Positions 17,434-27,040 are shown, numbered from the stretch's first letter. The stretch: 64,000 bases of DNA from Pseudomonas abieticivorans (GCF_023509015.1 NZ_CP094975.1:1495501-1559500); one strand, 5' to 3'. Made by a program: numbers and translations. Notes: generated by a model from the sequence alone, not told the origin.

Positions 17434-18453
17434 TTACGGGTAAATCAGCTTCTCGGCCAGCGCCTCGGCCACCCGCGCCGGCGAGCGCTTTTCAGCCTGG
17501 GCATGGGCAAACACCTCGGTGAGCCGCGTGCCGATGTTTTTCAGGTGCGCGGTGATGGTGCCAAGCTCTGCGCCCTGATGCTTGAGGGCAACGTAGATCA
17601 GCCCACCGGAATTGATCACGTAGTCGGGCGCATACAGAATGCCGCGTTTCTCCAACTGATCGGCCACCTGCAGGCTGGTGAGCTGGTTATTGGCGCTGCC
17701 GGCCACCGCCGCGCAACGCAATTGCGCGACGCTCTGGCCATTGAGAATCGAGCCCAGCCCGCAGGGTGCAAAGATGTCGCAAGGGGTGCTGAGCAGCGCT
17801 TCGGCGGCGATGGGGTGCGCACCCAGTTGCTCCATGGCCCGTTGCACCTTGCCAGGGTCCAAGTCGCTGACCAACAGCTCGGCGCCGGCGGCATGCAGCT
17901 GTTCAGCCACCGCATAGCCGACGTTGCCCAGGCCTTGCACGGCAATGCGCAACCCTTCCAGGTTGTCGCTGCCAAGGCGCGCCACCGATGTTGCGCGAAT
18001 GCCGGCGAACACGCCCAGGGCCGCATGGGTAGACGGGTCGCCCGCGGCGCTGGTGCTGGTGACGTGACGGGTTTGCTGGGCAACGCAGTCCATGTCGATC
18101 ATGGAGGTGCCGCTGTCGATGGCGGTGATGTAGCGCCCGTCGAGTTGCTCGATGAAACGCCCGAAGGCCTCGAACAACGCCGCGCGGTTTTCGACGTGCG
18201 GGCTGCGGATGATCACCGCCTTGCCGCCACCAAACGGCAGCCCGGCCAAGGCGGCCTTGTAGCTCATGCCCTGGGCCAGGCGAATGGCATCGACCATGGC
18301 GCTTTCGTCGTCCGGGTAGGCCAGGTAACGACAGCCGCCAATGGCCGGGCCGGCTTGGCAGTCATGGATCGCGATCACTGCGCGCAAACCGGTATCGGGG
18401 TCGACGGCAAGATGCAGCGAATGGGTGCGGGTACTTTGCATGAGAGCGAACAT
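17434..18453 (-). CDS. ldh: Leucine/valine/phenylalanine-type amino acid dehydrogenase
   Basis: This 339-residue Glu/Leu/Phe/Val dehydrogenase deaminates a branched or aromatic amino acid with NAD. The catalytic lysine region is MSYKAALAGLPFGGGKAVI, and the Rossmann fold is RIAVQGLGNVGYAVAEQLHAAG. The N-terminal CRYLAYPDD segment is characteristic. It sits at the head of the pdhABC block, as P. aeruginosa PA3418 does, so its 2-oxoacid product could feed directly to the dehydrogenase complex. Confidence 0.88.
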   Translation of the reverse strand: MFALMQSTRTHSLHLAVDPDTGLRAVIAIHDCQAGPAIGGCRYLAYPDDESAMVDAIRLAQGMSYKAALAGLPFGGGKAVIIRSPHVENRAALFEAFGRFIEQLDGRYITAIDSGTSMIDMDCVAQQTRHVTSTSAAGDPSTHAALGVFAGIRATSVARLGSDNLEGLRIAVQGLGNVGYAVAEQLHAAGAELLVSDLDPGKVQRAMEQLGAHPIAAEALLSTPCDIFAPCGLGSILNGQSVAQLRCAAVAGSANNQLTSLQVADQLEKRGILYAPDYVINSGGLIYVALKHQGAELGTITAHLKNIGTRLTEVFAHAQAEKRSPARVAEALAEKLIYP

Positions 18454-18580
18454 CGACGAGCTCCCGAACAGTTTCTTTTTATGCTCCTAGTATAGGTGGG
18501 GTTGGCGCATGTGCATGCCGGGGGGCCGTGTGGTCGTCCTTCCCCATGAGCCGCGGTTTGCCTGAAACACCGCGTTGTGC

Positions 18581-18608
18581 TTTTCGCGGATCAATCCGCT
18601 CCTGCAGG
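18581..18608. repeat. REP palindrome
   Basis: One REP copy (tcgcggatcaatccgctcct) in the gap between divergent ldh and the SirB1-like gene. Confidence 0.75.
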
Positions 18609-18660
18609 CTGGACTTACGCACCGGGCAGGGCTAAAACAGGGGGGATGACGGAGTATTCC

Positions 18661-19467
18661 ATGAGCCCACGCCAAGCCTGCCTTAACTGTCTGGAACGCA
18701 GCCCGCCAGCGTTGTTCGAGGCTGCGCTGTGGATCGCGGCCGAGCATGACGTAAAGGTCGACCCCGCCCACCTACTGGCCTCCCTGCACGAGCTGCAGGT
18801 TCAGGTAAGTGCCGGGCTGCCCATGCTGCCCGTCAACGAACTGGCCCAGCCACTGCTGCGCAGGCTCAGCCACCTAGGCTACCAGCAGGACGAATACCAC
18901 CCCATCCGTGCCCAAGCGGCGTTGCTGGACAAAGTGCTGGAGCGCAAGCGCGGGCAACCGCTGGCGCTGTCGCTGATCGCCCTGGAAATTGCCCGGCGCC
19001 TGGCAATCCCGCTGATCGGCGTGAACTTCCCCGGGCATTTCCTGCTGCGCGTGCCCGGCGCCGACCACCAACTGGACCCATGCGGCGGCCGCAGGCTTTA
19101 CCTGCCCGACTGCCGGGACTTGCTGGGCCGCCAGTTCGGCCCACAGATGCTGCTCACAGCCGACCATTTGCAAGAAGCCAGCCCCCGGCAGATGCTGCAG
19201 CGCCTGTCACGCAACCTAAGGCAACTGCACGCCACCCATGATGACCCCATCGCGGCCTTAAGGGATGCCGAACGGGTCATGGAACTGGGCTCGGCCAACA
19301 CCAGTGATTACTTGGCACGCGCCAGCCTGTACCAACATCTGGACTGCCCCCAGGCCGAACGTTTTGACCTGGAGCATGCGCTGATGCTCAGCGACGACCC
19401 CCTGCAAAAACTTCGCCTGACCCAACGTTTGAGCCAACTGCCACCCCGGCCGTCGTCGGTGCACTGA
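18661..19467 (+). CDS. SirB1/transglutaminase-like family protein
   Basis: This 268-residue cytoplasmic protein has the SirB1 N-terminal transglutaminase-like domain (LFEAALWIAAEHDVKVDP, VLERKRGQPLALSLIALEIA, IPLIGVNFPGHFLLRV, DPCGG) and a C-terminal TPR-like helical part (DYLARASLYQHLDCPQAER). ACGGAG lies 6 nt before ATG 18661, which was preferred to ATG 18646. The exact activity of the family is unknown. It converges on maiA with a 2-bp gap. Confidence 0.8.
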   Translation: MSPRQACLNCLERSPPALFEAALWIAAEHDVKVDPAHLLASLHELQVQVSAGLPMLPVNELAQPLLRRLSHLGYQQDEYHPIRAQAALLDKVLERKRGQPLALSLIALEIARRLAIPLIGVNFPGHFLLRVPGADHQLDPCGGRRLYLPDCRDLLGRQFGPQMLLTADHLQEASPRQMLQRLSRNLRQLHATHDDPIAALRDAERVMELGSANTSDYLARASLYQHLDCPQAERFDLEHALMLSDDPLQKLRLTQRLSQLPPRPSSVH

Positions 19468-19469
19468 CG

Positions 19470-20096
19470 TCAGGGCGTATCCACTTGCCGTGACGGGTGC
19501 GCCTGGATAAAGGCCGGATGCTGCGCCGCCAAGGCCGCCACCCGGGCGATGCGCGGGTAGGCCGCCAGCGAAACATTGAACCGTTCGGCGGCATACACCT
19601 GAGGTATCAGGTAAACATCGGCCAGCCCCGGCAACGCACCCAGGCAGTAGCCCTGATCGCCAATCATCGACTCGACCGCCGCCAAGCCTTGGCTGATCCA
19701 ATGGCTAATCCATTCGGCCACTTGGGTATCGCTGGCGCCGCCTTCGCGTAGCCGGTTGAGCACGCTGACATTGTGCAGCGGGTGCACGTCGCAGCCGATC
19801 AACGCGGCCACGCCGCGGGCGCGAGCGCGCTGCAACGGATCGCCGACCAGCAGCGTGGGCGTGGGATAGCACTCCTCCAAATACTCGATGATCGCCGGCG
19901 ACTGCAGCAGCCGCTCACCACTGTCGAGCTCCAGCATAGGCACGCGCCCTTGCGGGTTGAGTGCCAGGTAGTCCGGCTGGCGTTGCTGGCCTTTAAGCAG
20001 GTTGATCGGCACCGCCTGCACGCTCAGCCCTTTCAAGGCCAAGGCAATGCGCACTCGATACGACGAGGTAGACCGGTAATAGGTGTAGAGCTTCAT
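19470..20096 (-). CDS. maiA: Maleylacetoacetate isomerase (zeta-class GST)
   Basis: This 208-residue zeta-class glutathione transferase isomerises maleylacetoacetate to fumarylacetoacetate in tyrosine/homogentisate breakdown. The start MKLYTYYRSTSSYRVRIAL contains the SSYRVRIAL glutathione-site motif. LNPQGRVPMLE, QSPAIIEYLEE and HPLHNVSVL follow, with the helix domain ADVYLIPQVYAAERF. It lies 12 bp after fahA as the last gene of hmgA-fahA-maiA. Confidence 0.93.
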   Translation of the reverse strand: MKLYTYYRSTSSYRVRIALALKGLSVQAVPINLLKGQQRQPDYLALNPQGRVPMLELDSGERLLQSPAIIEYLEECYPTPTLLVGDPLQRARARGVAALIGCDVHPLHNVSVLNRLREGGASDTQVAEWISHWISQGLAAVESMIGDQGYCLGALPGLADVYLIPQVYAAERFNVSLAAYPRIARVAALAAQHPAFIQAHPSRQVDTP

Positions 20097-20108
20097 GGCC
20101 CGCCTCCC

Positions 20109-21401
20109 TTAACGTGCCGCGACCACCACGCCGCGGCATTCACCGAAGCCGATGGAGGATTGCCCCATGCCACGGCAACGGGCGCGCAGGATGATTTCGT
20201 CACCATCTTCCAGAAAGCGCCGCACCTCGCCGCTGGCCAGGTTGATCGGCTCTTTGCCGCCTTGAGTGATTTCCAGCAAGCTGCCGAACTGGCCCGGCTG
20301 GGCGCCGGACAAGGTGCCCGTGCCGAACAGGTCGCCAGGCTGCAACTGGCAGCCGTTGACGCTGTGGTGCGCGACCATTTGTGCCACGGTCCAGTACATG
20401 TTCTGGCTGTTGCTCAAGGCCAGGCGCTCGGCCGGCAGGTGGCGCTCGCGCATCTGCGCTGTCAGCAGCAGTACCTCCAGCTCTATGTCCAAGGCGCCTT
20501 CGGCCTGGTCGCGGGCGTCCCACAGGTACGGCAGTGGCCGCGGGTCACCTTCAGGGCGCGCGGCCTGGGCGCAACGGAACGGCGCCAAGGCCTCGGCCGT
20601 GACCACCCAGGGCGAAACCGTGGTAATGAAGCTCTTGGACAAAAAGGGCCCCAGCGGTTGGTATTCCCAAGCCTGCACATCGCGCGCCGACCAGTCGTTG
20701 AGCAGGCAGAAGCCGGCGACATGTTCGTCGGCCTGGTCGATGGCAATCGCCTCACCCATGGCATTGCCCGGGCCGATCCACACGCCCAGCTCAAGCTCGA
20801 AGTCCAGCCGCGCGCAGGGGCCAAAGCTTGGCTCGCTGTGGCCGGCCGGCAGGGTTTGGCCCCGCGGCCGGCGCACCTCGGTGCCCGAGGCGCGCACGGT
20901 GGACGCGCGGCCGTGGTAACCGATGGGCACGTATTTGTAGTTGGGCAGCAGCGGGTTGTCGGGCCGGAACAACTTGCCGACATTCTTCGCGTGCTCGATG
21001 CCCACGTAGAAGTCGGTGTAGTCGCCGATTTTCGCCGGCACATGCAGTGTGCAGTCGGCCATGGGCAACAGGCAGCGGGCCACCGCATCGCGCTCGCCGC
21101 TGCCTTCGCCCAACAGCTCCAACAGGCGATTGCGCAGGGCCACCCGTGGCCCGCGGCCCAACGCAAACAGGCCATTGAGCGTGCCGTCGGCCGTGGCCTG
21201 CACGGCCGTCTGCGCTGCACCGCTGAATAAACCTGCGGCCAGGGCCGCGTGCAAGTCGACAATCGAATAACCGATGGCAACGCCCGCGCGGCGCGGCGAA
21301 CCACCCTGGCTGAAGATCCCCAGCGGCAAGTTGTGCAAGGGAAAATCCGCGTGCTGGTTGGCGTCGCTGACCCAACTGCGCAGGTTGGCAGGCTGATTCA
21401 T
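20109..21401 (-). CDS. fahA: Fumarylacetoacetase
   Basis: This 430-residue enzyme hydrolyses fumarylacetoacetate to fumarate and acetoacetate. Family motifs include [51 protein letters not shown] and [17 protein letters not shown], which carry the metal-binding acidic residues. ATG 21401 overlaps the hmgA stop as ATGA, fixing the start and implying coupling. Confidence 0.95.
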   Translation of the reverse strand: MNQPANLRSWVSDANQHADFPLHNLPLGIFSQGGSPRRAGVAIGYSIVDLHAALAAGLFSGAAQTAVQATADGTLNGLFALGRGPRVALRNRLLELLGEGSGERDAVARCLLPMADCTLHVPAKIGDYTDFYVGIEHAKNVGKLFRPDNPLLPNYKYVPIGYHGRASTVRASGTEVRRPRGQTLPAGHSEPSFGPCARLDFELELGVWIGPGNAMGEAIAIDQADEHVAGFCLLNDWSARDVQAWEYQPLGPFLSKSFITTVSPWVVTAEALAPFRCAQAARPEGDPRPLPYLWDARDQAEGALDIELEVLLLTAQMRERHLPAERLALSNSQNMYWTVAQMVAHHSVNGCQLQPGDLFGTGTLSGAQPGQFGSLLEITQGGKEPINLASGEVRRFLEDGDEIILRARCRGMGQSSIGFGECRGVVVAAR

Positions 21402-22708
21402 GGGTATCTCCGGTTCGGGTTGAAGGTACTGGGCAACGAGGCCCAGCACGCGTCGTAATCAGTTTGCAGTTGCGGGCAATCGAGGGCGTGGCGGGTAGGC
21501 CTCAGCACTTGGCTGGTCTCGAACATGAAGGCCATGGTGTTGTCGATCTTGGCCGGGGCCAGTTCGGCCGCAATGGCTTGGGCGCAAGTGGAGGCGTCCG
21601 GGCCATGGGCGCTCATGCAACTGTGCAAGGACGCACCACCGGGCACGAACCCTTCAGCCTTGGCGTCGTAATTGCCCTGAATCAGGCCCATGAACTCGTT
21701 CATCAGGTTGCGGTGGAACCACGGCGGGCGGAAGGTATTTTCCGCGACCATCCAGCGTGGCGGAAAAATAACGAAGTCCAGGTTAGCCAGGCCATGCACG
21801 CTGGTCGGCGAGGTCAGCACGGTGAAAATCGACGGGTCGGGATGGTCGAAGCTAACCGTGCCCAGGGTATTGAAGCGGCGCAGGTCATAGGTGTAGGGCA
21901 CGTTGTTGCCGTGCCAGGCCACCACGTCCAGCGGCGAATGTTGCAGCTGGCAGCCCCACAGTTCACCCAGAAACTTCTGCACCAACTGCGTTGGCATTGG
22001 CTGCTCTTCGTAACAGGCCACCGGGCTGCGAAAGTCCCGAGGGTTGGCCAGGCCATTGCTGCCGATGGGACCCAGGTCAGGCAAGCGCAGGGGCGCACCG
22101 TGGTTCTCGGCGATGTAGCCGCGCGCCGTGGCGTCGAGCAATTGCACGCGAAACTTAAGGCCGCGCGGCAACACGGCGATCTCCAGTGGCCCGAGTTCAA
22201 GGGTGCCCAACTCGGTGGCGATGCGCAGCCGGCCATGCTCAGGCACCAGCAGCAACTCACCGTCGGCGTTGTAGAACACCCGCTGCATGGAGGCGTTAGC
22301 GGCGTAGGTGTACAGGCTGACGCCAGCCGGCTTATCGGCCGCAGCGTTGGCCGCCATCGCCACCCACCCATCGAGGAAATCGACCGTGCCGCTGGGTAAC
22401 GGCAAAGGGTTCCAGCGCAACCGATTGGGCGTGACCTCGCCCAGCGGGCCACCGCATAACTGGCGCCCCAGGCGCTCGAACCGCGGGTGCAATGCCGAGG
22501 GGCGGATGCGGTAGAGCCAGGTGCGCCGCGCTTCGCTGCGCGCCACCGTGAAAGCCGTGCCGGAGAACTGCTCGGCGTACAGGCCATAAGGGACTTTTTG
22601 TGGGGAGTTCTGCCCTTCGGGCAAGGCGCCCGGCAGTGCTTCACTGCTGAACTGGTTGCCAAAGCCGCTTTGGTAGCGCAGGGCCGGCGTGGACATCTCG
22701 GGGCACAT
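21398..22708 (-). CDS. hmgA: Homogentisate 1,2-dioxygenase
   Basis: This 436-residue non-haem iron dioxygenase opens the homogentisate ring to maleylacetoacetate. Visible signatures are [43 protein letters not shown] and [20 protein letters not shown], then MSAHGPDAS; these include the iron-ligand histidines and glutamate. It is first in the hmgA-fahA-maiA operon and faces hmgR across a 109-bp control region holding repeat operators. Confidence 0.96.
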   Translation of the reverse strand: MCPEMSTPALRYQSGFGNQFSSEALPGALPEGQNSPQKVPYGLYAEQFSGTAFTVARSEARRTWLYRIRPSALHPRFERLGRQLCGGPLGEVTPNRLRWNPLPLPSGTVDFLDGWVAMAANAAADKPAGVSLYTYAANASMQRVFYNADGELLLVPEHGRLRIATELGTLELGPLEIAVLPRGLKFRVQLLDATARGYIAENHGAPLRLPDLGPIGSNGLANPRDFRSPVACYEEQPMPTQLVQKFLGELWGCQLQHSPLDVVAWHGNNVPYTYDLRRFNTLGTVSFDHPDPSIFTVLTSPTSVHGLANLDFVIFPPRWMVAENTFRPPWFHRNLMNEFMGLIQGNYDAKAEGFVPGGASLHSCMSAHGPDASTCAQAIAAELAPAKIDNTMAFMFETSQVLRPTRHALDCPQLQTDYDACWASLPSTFNPNRRYP

Positions 22709-22730
22709 GAAGGCCTCCTGTTATTTTTAT

Positions 22731-22765
22731 CGTAATCCAATTACGAATAACGTAATTTGATTGAG
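22731..22765. promoter_or_regulatory. Probable HmgR operator pair
   Basis: A perfect inverted repeat, cgtaat-cca-attacg (22731-22745), is followed exactly 20 bp later by a partial copy, cgtaat-ttg-att (22751-22762). The spacing puts both on the same helix face. The location between hmgA and divergent hmgR makes an IclR-type HmgR binding site likely, repressing hmgA until homogentisate accumulates. Confidence 0.65.
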
Positions 22766-22817
22766 CCCGACCGTCAAGCTATAAAGACGCCCACCTGCCC
22801 TGCGGATCGAATGCGTC

Positions 22818-23591
22818 ATGGAAAAACCCAGCCCTGCCCCCGAAAGCGCCAACAAGCAGAAAGTACGTTCGGCCGAGGTGGGCACCGACATCCTCAAGGC
22901 CCTGGCGCAGTTGTCGCCCAGCACCTCGCTGTCGCGCCTGGCCGAGCACGTGCAAATGCCTGCCAGCAAGGTACACCGGTATTTGCAGGCGTTGATCGCC
23001 AGCGGTTTCGCCGAGCAAAATCCGGCCACCAACCATTACGGGTTGGGCCGCGAAGCCTTGCGGGTGGGTTTGGCAGCGCTGGGCAGCATGGACGTACTGA
23101 AGGTGGCGGCGATGCCGCTGTCGGACTTGCGCGACGAACTCAACGAGACCTGCTTTTTGGCCGTATGGGGCAACCGTGGGCCCACCGTGGTACAGATCGA
23201 GCCTGCGGTACGCGCGGTCACGGTGGTGACGCAAATGGGCTCGGTGTTGCCGTTGCTCAGTTCGTCCACCGGCTTGGTGTTTGGTGCATTTCTACCCGCC
23301 AGGGAAACCGTCGAATTTATTCGCGAAGAGCGCAGTGACCCGGCCGTGCAAGACCCTACGCAGCTCTTCCAGCAGATCCGTGAACAAGGCTTGCACCATG
23401 TTCACGGCTTGCTGCTACCCGGTGTCGACGCGCTGTCGGCCCCGGTGTTCGATGCCATGGGCAAGGTGGTCGCGGTGCTGACGGTGGTCGGCCCCACCTC
23501 GATGTTCCATGCCGATGAACACGGCCCGGCGGCCAAAAGCCTATTGGCGGCCAGTCGAGCGGTGAGTTGGCGCATGGGGTATCAGGGCTGA
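22818..23591 (+). CDS. hmgR: IclR-family repressor of homogentisate genes
   Basis: This 257-residue IclR-type regulator has a winged helix-turn-helix at about 22-75 (ILKALAQLSPSTSLSRLAEH, ASKVHRYLQALIASGFAE) and an effector domain at 90-250 (LRDELNETCFLAVWGNRGP, SSSTGLVFGAFLP, GVDALSAPVFDAMGKVVAVL). Its divergent position next to hmgA corresponds to P. putida HmgR, which senses homogentisate. The ATG at 22818 is preceded by few purines, so the ribosome site is weak. Confidence 0.85.
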   Translation: MEKPSPAPESANKQKVRSAEVGTDILKALAQLSPSTSLSRLAEHVQMPASKVHRYLQALIASGFAEQNPATNHYGLGREALRVGLAALGSMDVLKVAAMPLSDLRDELNETCFLAVWGNRGPTVVQIEPAVRAVTVVTQMGSVLPLLSSSTGLVFGAFLPARETVEFIREERSDPAVQDPTQLFQQIREQGLHHVHGLLLPGVDALSAPVFDAMGKVVAVLTVVGPTSMFHADEHGPAAKSLLAASRAVSWRMGYQG

Positions 23592-24342
23592 ACCCACCGG
23601 TTCAATTTACCGCGTAGCGGCTGTCCGGTTCCGGGAGGGCGTTCGCGCCCAGTTGCCCCTTGCGAAAGTAGATATTCTGGCACCATTGGCGGTCAGGTCG
23701 GGCCTGAGCAGAAATGCTCGAGTTGGCCACGATAGTCCGACTCATAACATCGGCTGAAGCCGGTGGAAAGCACCCTGAAACAACGGCGTTATGTACCGAA
23801 CACGATAAGTAATTATCAGCGTGCCAATCAATACGCTCGCCGCGGCTGTTAGCAGACAGGCTTTATTGAATACCACGACGACCCAGCGCCGAACTTGCGA
23901 TAGCGGAATATGAAACGCCACGCGTTGCAAGTGGACCATGGCGGCAACTTCACATCCCCACTCATCGATACGTAATACCTGTCATCTGGGCGTCGATACA
24001 GCGGGGAAGGCATTGGGTACCCGCCAGCCAGCCCAAGCGCAGGGCCCGCATCTGACTGTTACCCAGGGTGTAATAGTGATTGTCACAAAGCGCTATTTTT
24101 TCGGCTCGCCACAATGCCTATTATTTGCTCATTCGCAGCAGGTCGGCCTTGAGGCGCCAAGCGCCTTAACGATGAATTAATCTTCACCGATTATTTTCCT
24201 CCGCCCCGCCCGGCCAGTTAGGCCAGAGCGTAAACTTGTACACTGACGTTGATTTGAAGCTCCTTGATCGAACGTCTTGCTTGGCCGCTGTTTTACAGCG
24301 GCCTTTTTTATGCCTGGGATTCAACGGTTGGTACTAACGTAC
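23592..24342. other. 751-bp region without a convincing gene; lower GC than surroundings
   Basis: No well-supported protein gene was found. A 65-codon open frame at 23742-23939 (minus) would encode one hydrophobic helix (TAAASVLIGTLIITYRV) but has no recognisable family. The stretch from about 23800 to 24240 is richer in A and T than its neighbours. It ends in a strong plus-strand terminator at 24282-24309 with no plus-strand gene directly before it, so a small RNA is possible. Confidence 0.5.
24282..24309 (+). terminator. Orphan intrinsic terminator
   Basis: A perfect 8-bp stem ggccgctg / cagcggcc with a 5-nt loop is followed by TTTTTTA. The nearest plus-strand gene, hmgR, ends about 690 bp earlier, so it may end a small RNA rather than hmgR. 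Confidence 0.8.
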
Positions 24343-25248
24343 TTAATACCGGCGCAAGTTCTGCATCATCTCGTTGAGCGCCTCGATATTATCCCGCGGG
24401 TGTACCGCGCCATCGAAATCGCCAATCTGCGCCCAATGATCCGCCACCGCTTCAACCGACAGCGCCTGATCAGGGTTGAAGCCCACGCCCAGGCTGCGCT
24501 CCCAGCGTACCTTACCCATCCAGCCGCCGCCCACTTCGTACAAGCCGCCGGTGTCTTCACAACCTTCGCTGCCCAAGTACACCACCAGCGGGCTGACCAA
24601 TTCAGGTTTCAGCTTGGCGAACACTTCGGCGGGGATCAGCCCTTCGGTCATGCGCGTGCCACCGGTGGGCGCAATGGCGTTAACCAGAATGTTGTGCTTG
24701 CGCCCCTCGATCGCCAGGGTGCGTGTCAGGCCATACAGCCCCAGCTTGGCCATGCCGTAGTTGGATTGGCCAAAGTTGCCGTAGATACCCGAGGTAGAGG
24801 CGGTAAAGATGATGCGCCCGAAGTTCTGCTCGCGCAGGTGTGGCCACGCGGCGCGGCTGACTTTGAACGCACCCTCGACGTGCACCCGGTACACCAGGTC
24901 CCAGTCGCTGTCGTCCATCTTGTGGAAGCTCTTGTCACGCAGGATGCCCGCGTTGTTGACCACCACGTCAACCCGGCCGAACGCATCCAACGCGTTCTGG
25001 ATGATCTTGTCGCCATCGGTCACCGAGTCGTGGTTGGCCACCGCCGTGCCGCCGGCTTCACGAATTTCGGCCACCACACGGTCGGCCGCCGAGGCATTGG
25101 CGCCTTCGCCTTGGCTGGAGCCGCCCAGGTCGTTGACCACCACGCGGGCACCGTGCTGCGCGAACAGCAGCGCGTGGGCACGGCCCAGACCGCCGCCGGC
25201 CCCCGTGACAACGACCACTTTATCTTCGAAACGGATCGACTCACTCAT
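24343..25248 (-). CDS. Short-chain dehydrogenase, MFE-2-like 3-hydroxyacyl-CoA dehydrogenase type
   Basis: This 301-residue SDR has the NAD(P) motif VVVTGAGGGLGRAHALLFA, the NNAGILRD motif and the active-site SNYGMAKLGL (Tyr-x-x-x-Lys). The N-terminal order, VNDLGGSSQGEG with the long insertion before NNAG, resembles the dehydrogenase part of bacterial and peroxisomal multifunctional enzyme type 2, suggesting a 3-hydroxyacyl-CoA substrate. ATG 25248 is used; an upstream TTG is an unlikely alternative. It is followed on the far side by the orphan terminator region. Confidence 0.8.
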   Translation of the reverse strand: MSESIRFEDKVVVVTGAGGGLGRAHALLFAQHGARVVVNDLGGSSQGEGANASAADRVVAEIREAGGTAVANHDSVTDGDKIIQNALDAFGRVDVVVNNAGILRDKSFHKMDDSDWDLVYRVHVEGAFKVSRAAWPHLREQNFGRIIFTASTSGIYGNFGQSNYGMAKLGLYGLTRTLAIEGRKHNILVNAIAPTGGTRMTEGLIPAEVFAKLKPELVSPLVVYLGSEGCEDTGGLYEVGGGWMGKVRWERSLGVGFNPDQALSVEAVADHWAQIGDFDGAVHPRDNIEALNEMMQNLRRY

Positions 25249-25371
25249 GATCAAACTCTGCCTTCACAACGGTTCGTGGCCCTGAGTGTCAGCCACCCGC
25301 CGGCTTGTCACAATCAACAACGCAGGGGCTGAATAACGATCGATAAGGCAGGGCGATGATCGACTTTTTGG

Positions 25372-26274
25372 TCACACTCCGACCAGTATTCGTCGGCTTG
25401 GCTGCAATTGACCACGGAAGGCCAGGTAGTGCTTGAGCACCTGCACGGGTGCCTCGGTCTGCGGGTAATGGCCGATAGTGGGCAGCAGCACCGTGTCGGC
25501 GTTGTCGATCAGCTCGCGGTAGCGTTCCAACATGTGCGCGCCGCACACGGGGTCGACGGCACCGTTGATAAAGCGCATGGGCACGCCGGCCTGCTGCATG
25601 GCCGTCACCCAGCGTTCACGCCAAAGAATTCGCTCGGGGATGTAGGCGATCAGCTTGTGCAATACCCGCGTGCCACCTTGCGCGTCGATCAGGCTCCAAC
25701 CGTCATCGATCTGGCTTTCACTGGGCCGGGTATCGGGGCCATAAATCTGGGTGACATTCTTGACCAGCGTATCGCGGCTGAACGCACGCCCCACCAGCCA
25801 GCCCAGCGGGCTGAGCAACATTTTCTGGATGAACACTGTGCGATGCGCCTCGGGAAACAACCCGCCGTTGAGGAACACGCAACTGGCAATGCTGGCGCGG
25901 CCTTCGTGGTGGCGGGCCAGCAACTCCTGGGCGACGCTGTCACCGTAATCATGCGCCAACACGTGCACCGGCTGCCGGATACCCAAGTGTTGCAGCAGGG
26001 CCTGCTGCAGGTCGGCCTGCTCTTGCAAGCTATAGTCATGGTCCAGGGGTTTGGCCGAATCGCCAAACCCGAGCATGTCGCAGGCGATCACCCGGTAGCG
26101 CTGCATCAATGGTTGCCACAGGTAGTGCCAATCCCAGCTGGCATTGGGAAAACCATGCAGCAGCAACAACGGCTCGCCTTGGCCGGCGCTCCAGAAGTGA
26201 ATGCGGTGATTGTTAAAATTGAAGGTCTGCGCACGGGTTCGCCAGACACTCAATGGAATCTCGGCAAGCGGCAT
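25372..26274 (-). CDS. Alpha/beta hydrolase with Asp nucleophile (MEST-like)
   Basis: This 300-residue alpha/beta hydrolase has an oxyanion-loop HGFPNASWDWHYLW and a nucleophile elbow reading LAHDYGDSVAQELL, so the nucleophile is Asp, not Ser. That places it near epoxide hydrolases, haloalkane dehalogenases and the eukaryotic MEST group, which share HDYGD. The second acid may lie in FINGAVDPVCGAH and the histidine in LPTIGHYPQTEAP. ATG 26274 (MPLAEIPLSVW) starts the fold; the open frame extends 72 codons upstream but without family character. Substrate unknown. Confidence 0.8.
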   Translation of the reverse strand: MPLAEIPLSVWRTRAQTFNFNNHRIHFWSAGQGEPLLLLHGFPNASWDWHYLWQPLMQRYRVIACDMLGFGDSAKPLDHDYSLQEQADLQQALLQHLGIRQPVHVLAHDYGDSVAQELLARHHEGRASIASCVFLNGGLFPEAHRTVFIQKMLLSPLGWLVGRAFSRDTLVKNVTQIYGPDTRPSESQIDDGWSLIDAQGGTRVLHKLIAYIPERILWRERWVTAMQQAGVPMRFINGAVDPVCGAHMLERYRELIDNADTVLLPTIGHYPQTEAPVQVLKHYLAFRGQLQPSRRILVGV

Positions 26275-26584
26275 TACCTGACATCCCTGTTGACGTGGGC
26301 CAATAGCCGCCCCTGACGCCACGCCGGGCGCATCAAGGTGGGCGGCTCGATCGTGGGGAGCGCTGCTGATTCGATCCTGTACGCGCTTTTGCGGCTGAAC
26401 ATGGAATGCGGTCACGGCAATCACCTCGGCACATACTTGTGCTCTCCTGGCGTGCAGTCTAATCACCCACGCCCAGGCGGGTAATTGCATTGGCAGCCAG
26501 CTTAGTGTCCTGGCGAGTCAGCCCGTGGCTCAGCCAGGTAATGGCCCCGTCCAAAGGCACGGCAAACAGGTTGAGCCGCGCTGA
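26275..26584. other. 310-bp intergenic stretch
   Basis: This lies between the flavodoxin stop and the hydrolase start, both on the minus strand. The hydrolase frame is open back to 26490, but the translated residues look non-coding (rich in Arg and Gln, no family character). I see no repeat, RNA gene or clear operator; it probably carries the hydrolase promoter. Confidence 0.5.
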
Positions 26585-27040
26585 TTACCCCTTGAGATGG
26601 CTGATGAAGCCTGCAAGCCATGGTTCGGCATCGGTCTCCGGGGTGACGGTCTCGCTGGCGTCCAGGCGCAACATCGGCTGTACTTCACGCACGCCCAGTT
26701 CGGCAAACAATTCGCGCAACTGCTCACCGCCACCGCAATAGGTATCGCCGTAGCTCGAATCCCCGAGGCCAATCACCGCCCCCGGCAGGCCGCGCCACGC
26801 GGCGGGGAGCACGTCACGAATCTCGGAAAACAGCGGCATCATGTTGTCTGGCAGTTCGCCCATGCCGGTGGTCGAGGTCACGGCCAAGAATGCCTGCGGG
26901 GCAAACTTCTGCACATCGGCAAGGGTCGCGCGCGGGTCGTGCCACGCCTCCAAACCTGCAGCCTTGAACAGCGATTGTGCGTGGCGGGCAACTTCTTCGG
27001 CGGTCCCGTAGACAGAACCGGAGAGGATGGCAACTTTCAT
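26585..27040 (-). CDS. MioC-like flavodoxin
   Basis: This is a 151-residue short-chain flavodoxin. MKVAILSGSVYGTAEEVARH holds the FMN phosphate loop (SGSVYGTAE), STTGMGELPDNMMPLF follows, and GLGDSSYGDTYCGGGEQLREL is the second FMN loop. Such proteins carry single electrons to reductases or biotin synthase. ATG 27040 gives the normal family length. Its partner is not evident from the neighbours. Confidence 0.87.
   Translation of the reverse strand: MKVAILSGSVYGTAEEVARHAQSLFKAAGLEAWHDPRATLADVQKFAPQAFLAVTSTTGMGELPDNMMPLFSEIRDVLPAAWRGLPGAVIGLGDSSYGDTYCGGGEQLRELFAELGVREVQPMLRLDASETVTPETDAEPWLAGFISHLKG

Noticed and set aside
19773..21230. Long plus-strand open frame opposite fahA and maiA
   Set aside because: The translated residues are His/Gln/Arg-rich with no domain, and the minus strand holds two well-defined enzymes.
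23742..23939. 65-residue hydrophobic open frame on the minus strand
   Set aside because: It has one possible membrane helix but no recognisable ribosome site, family or coding bias; kept only as a note in the intergenic entry.
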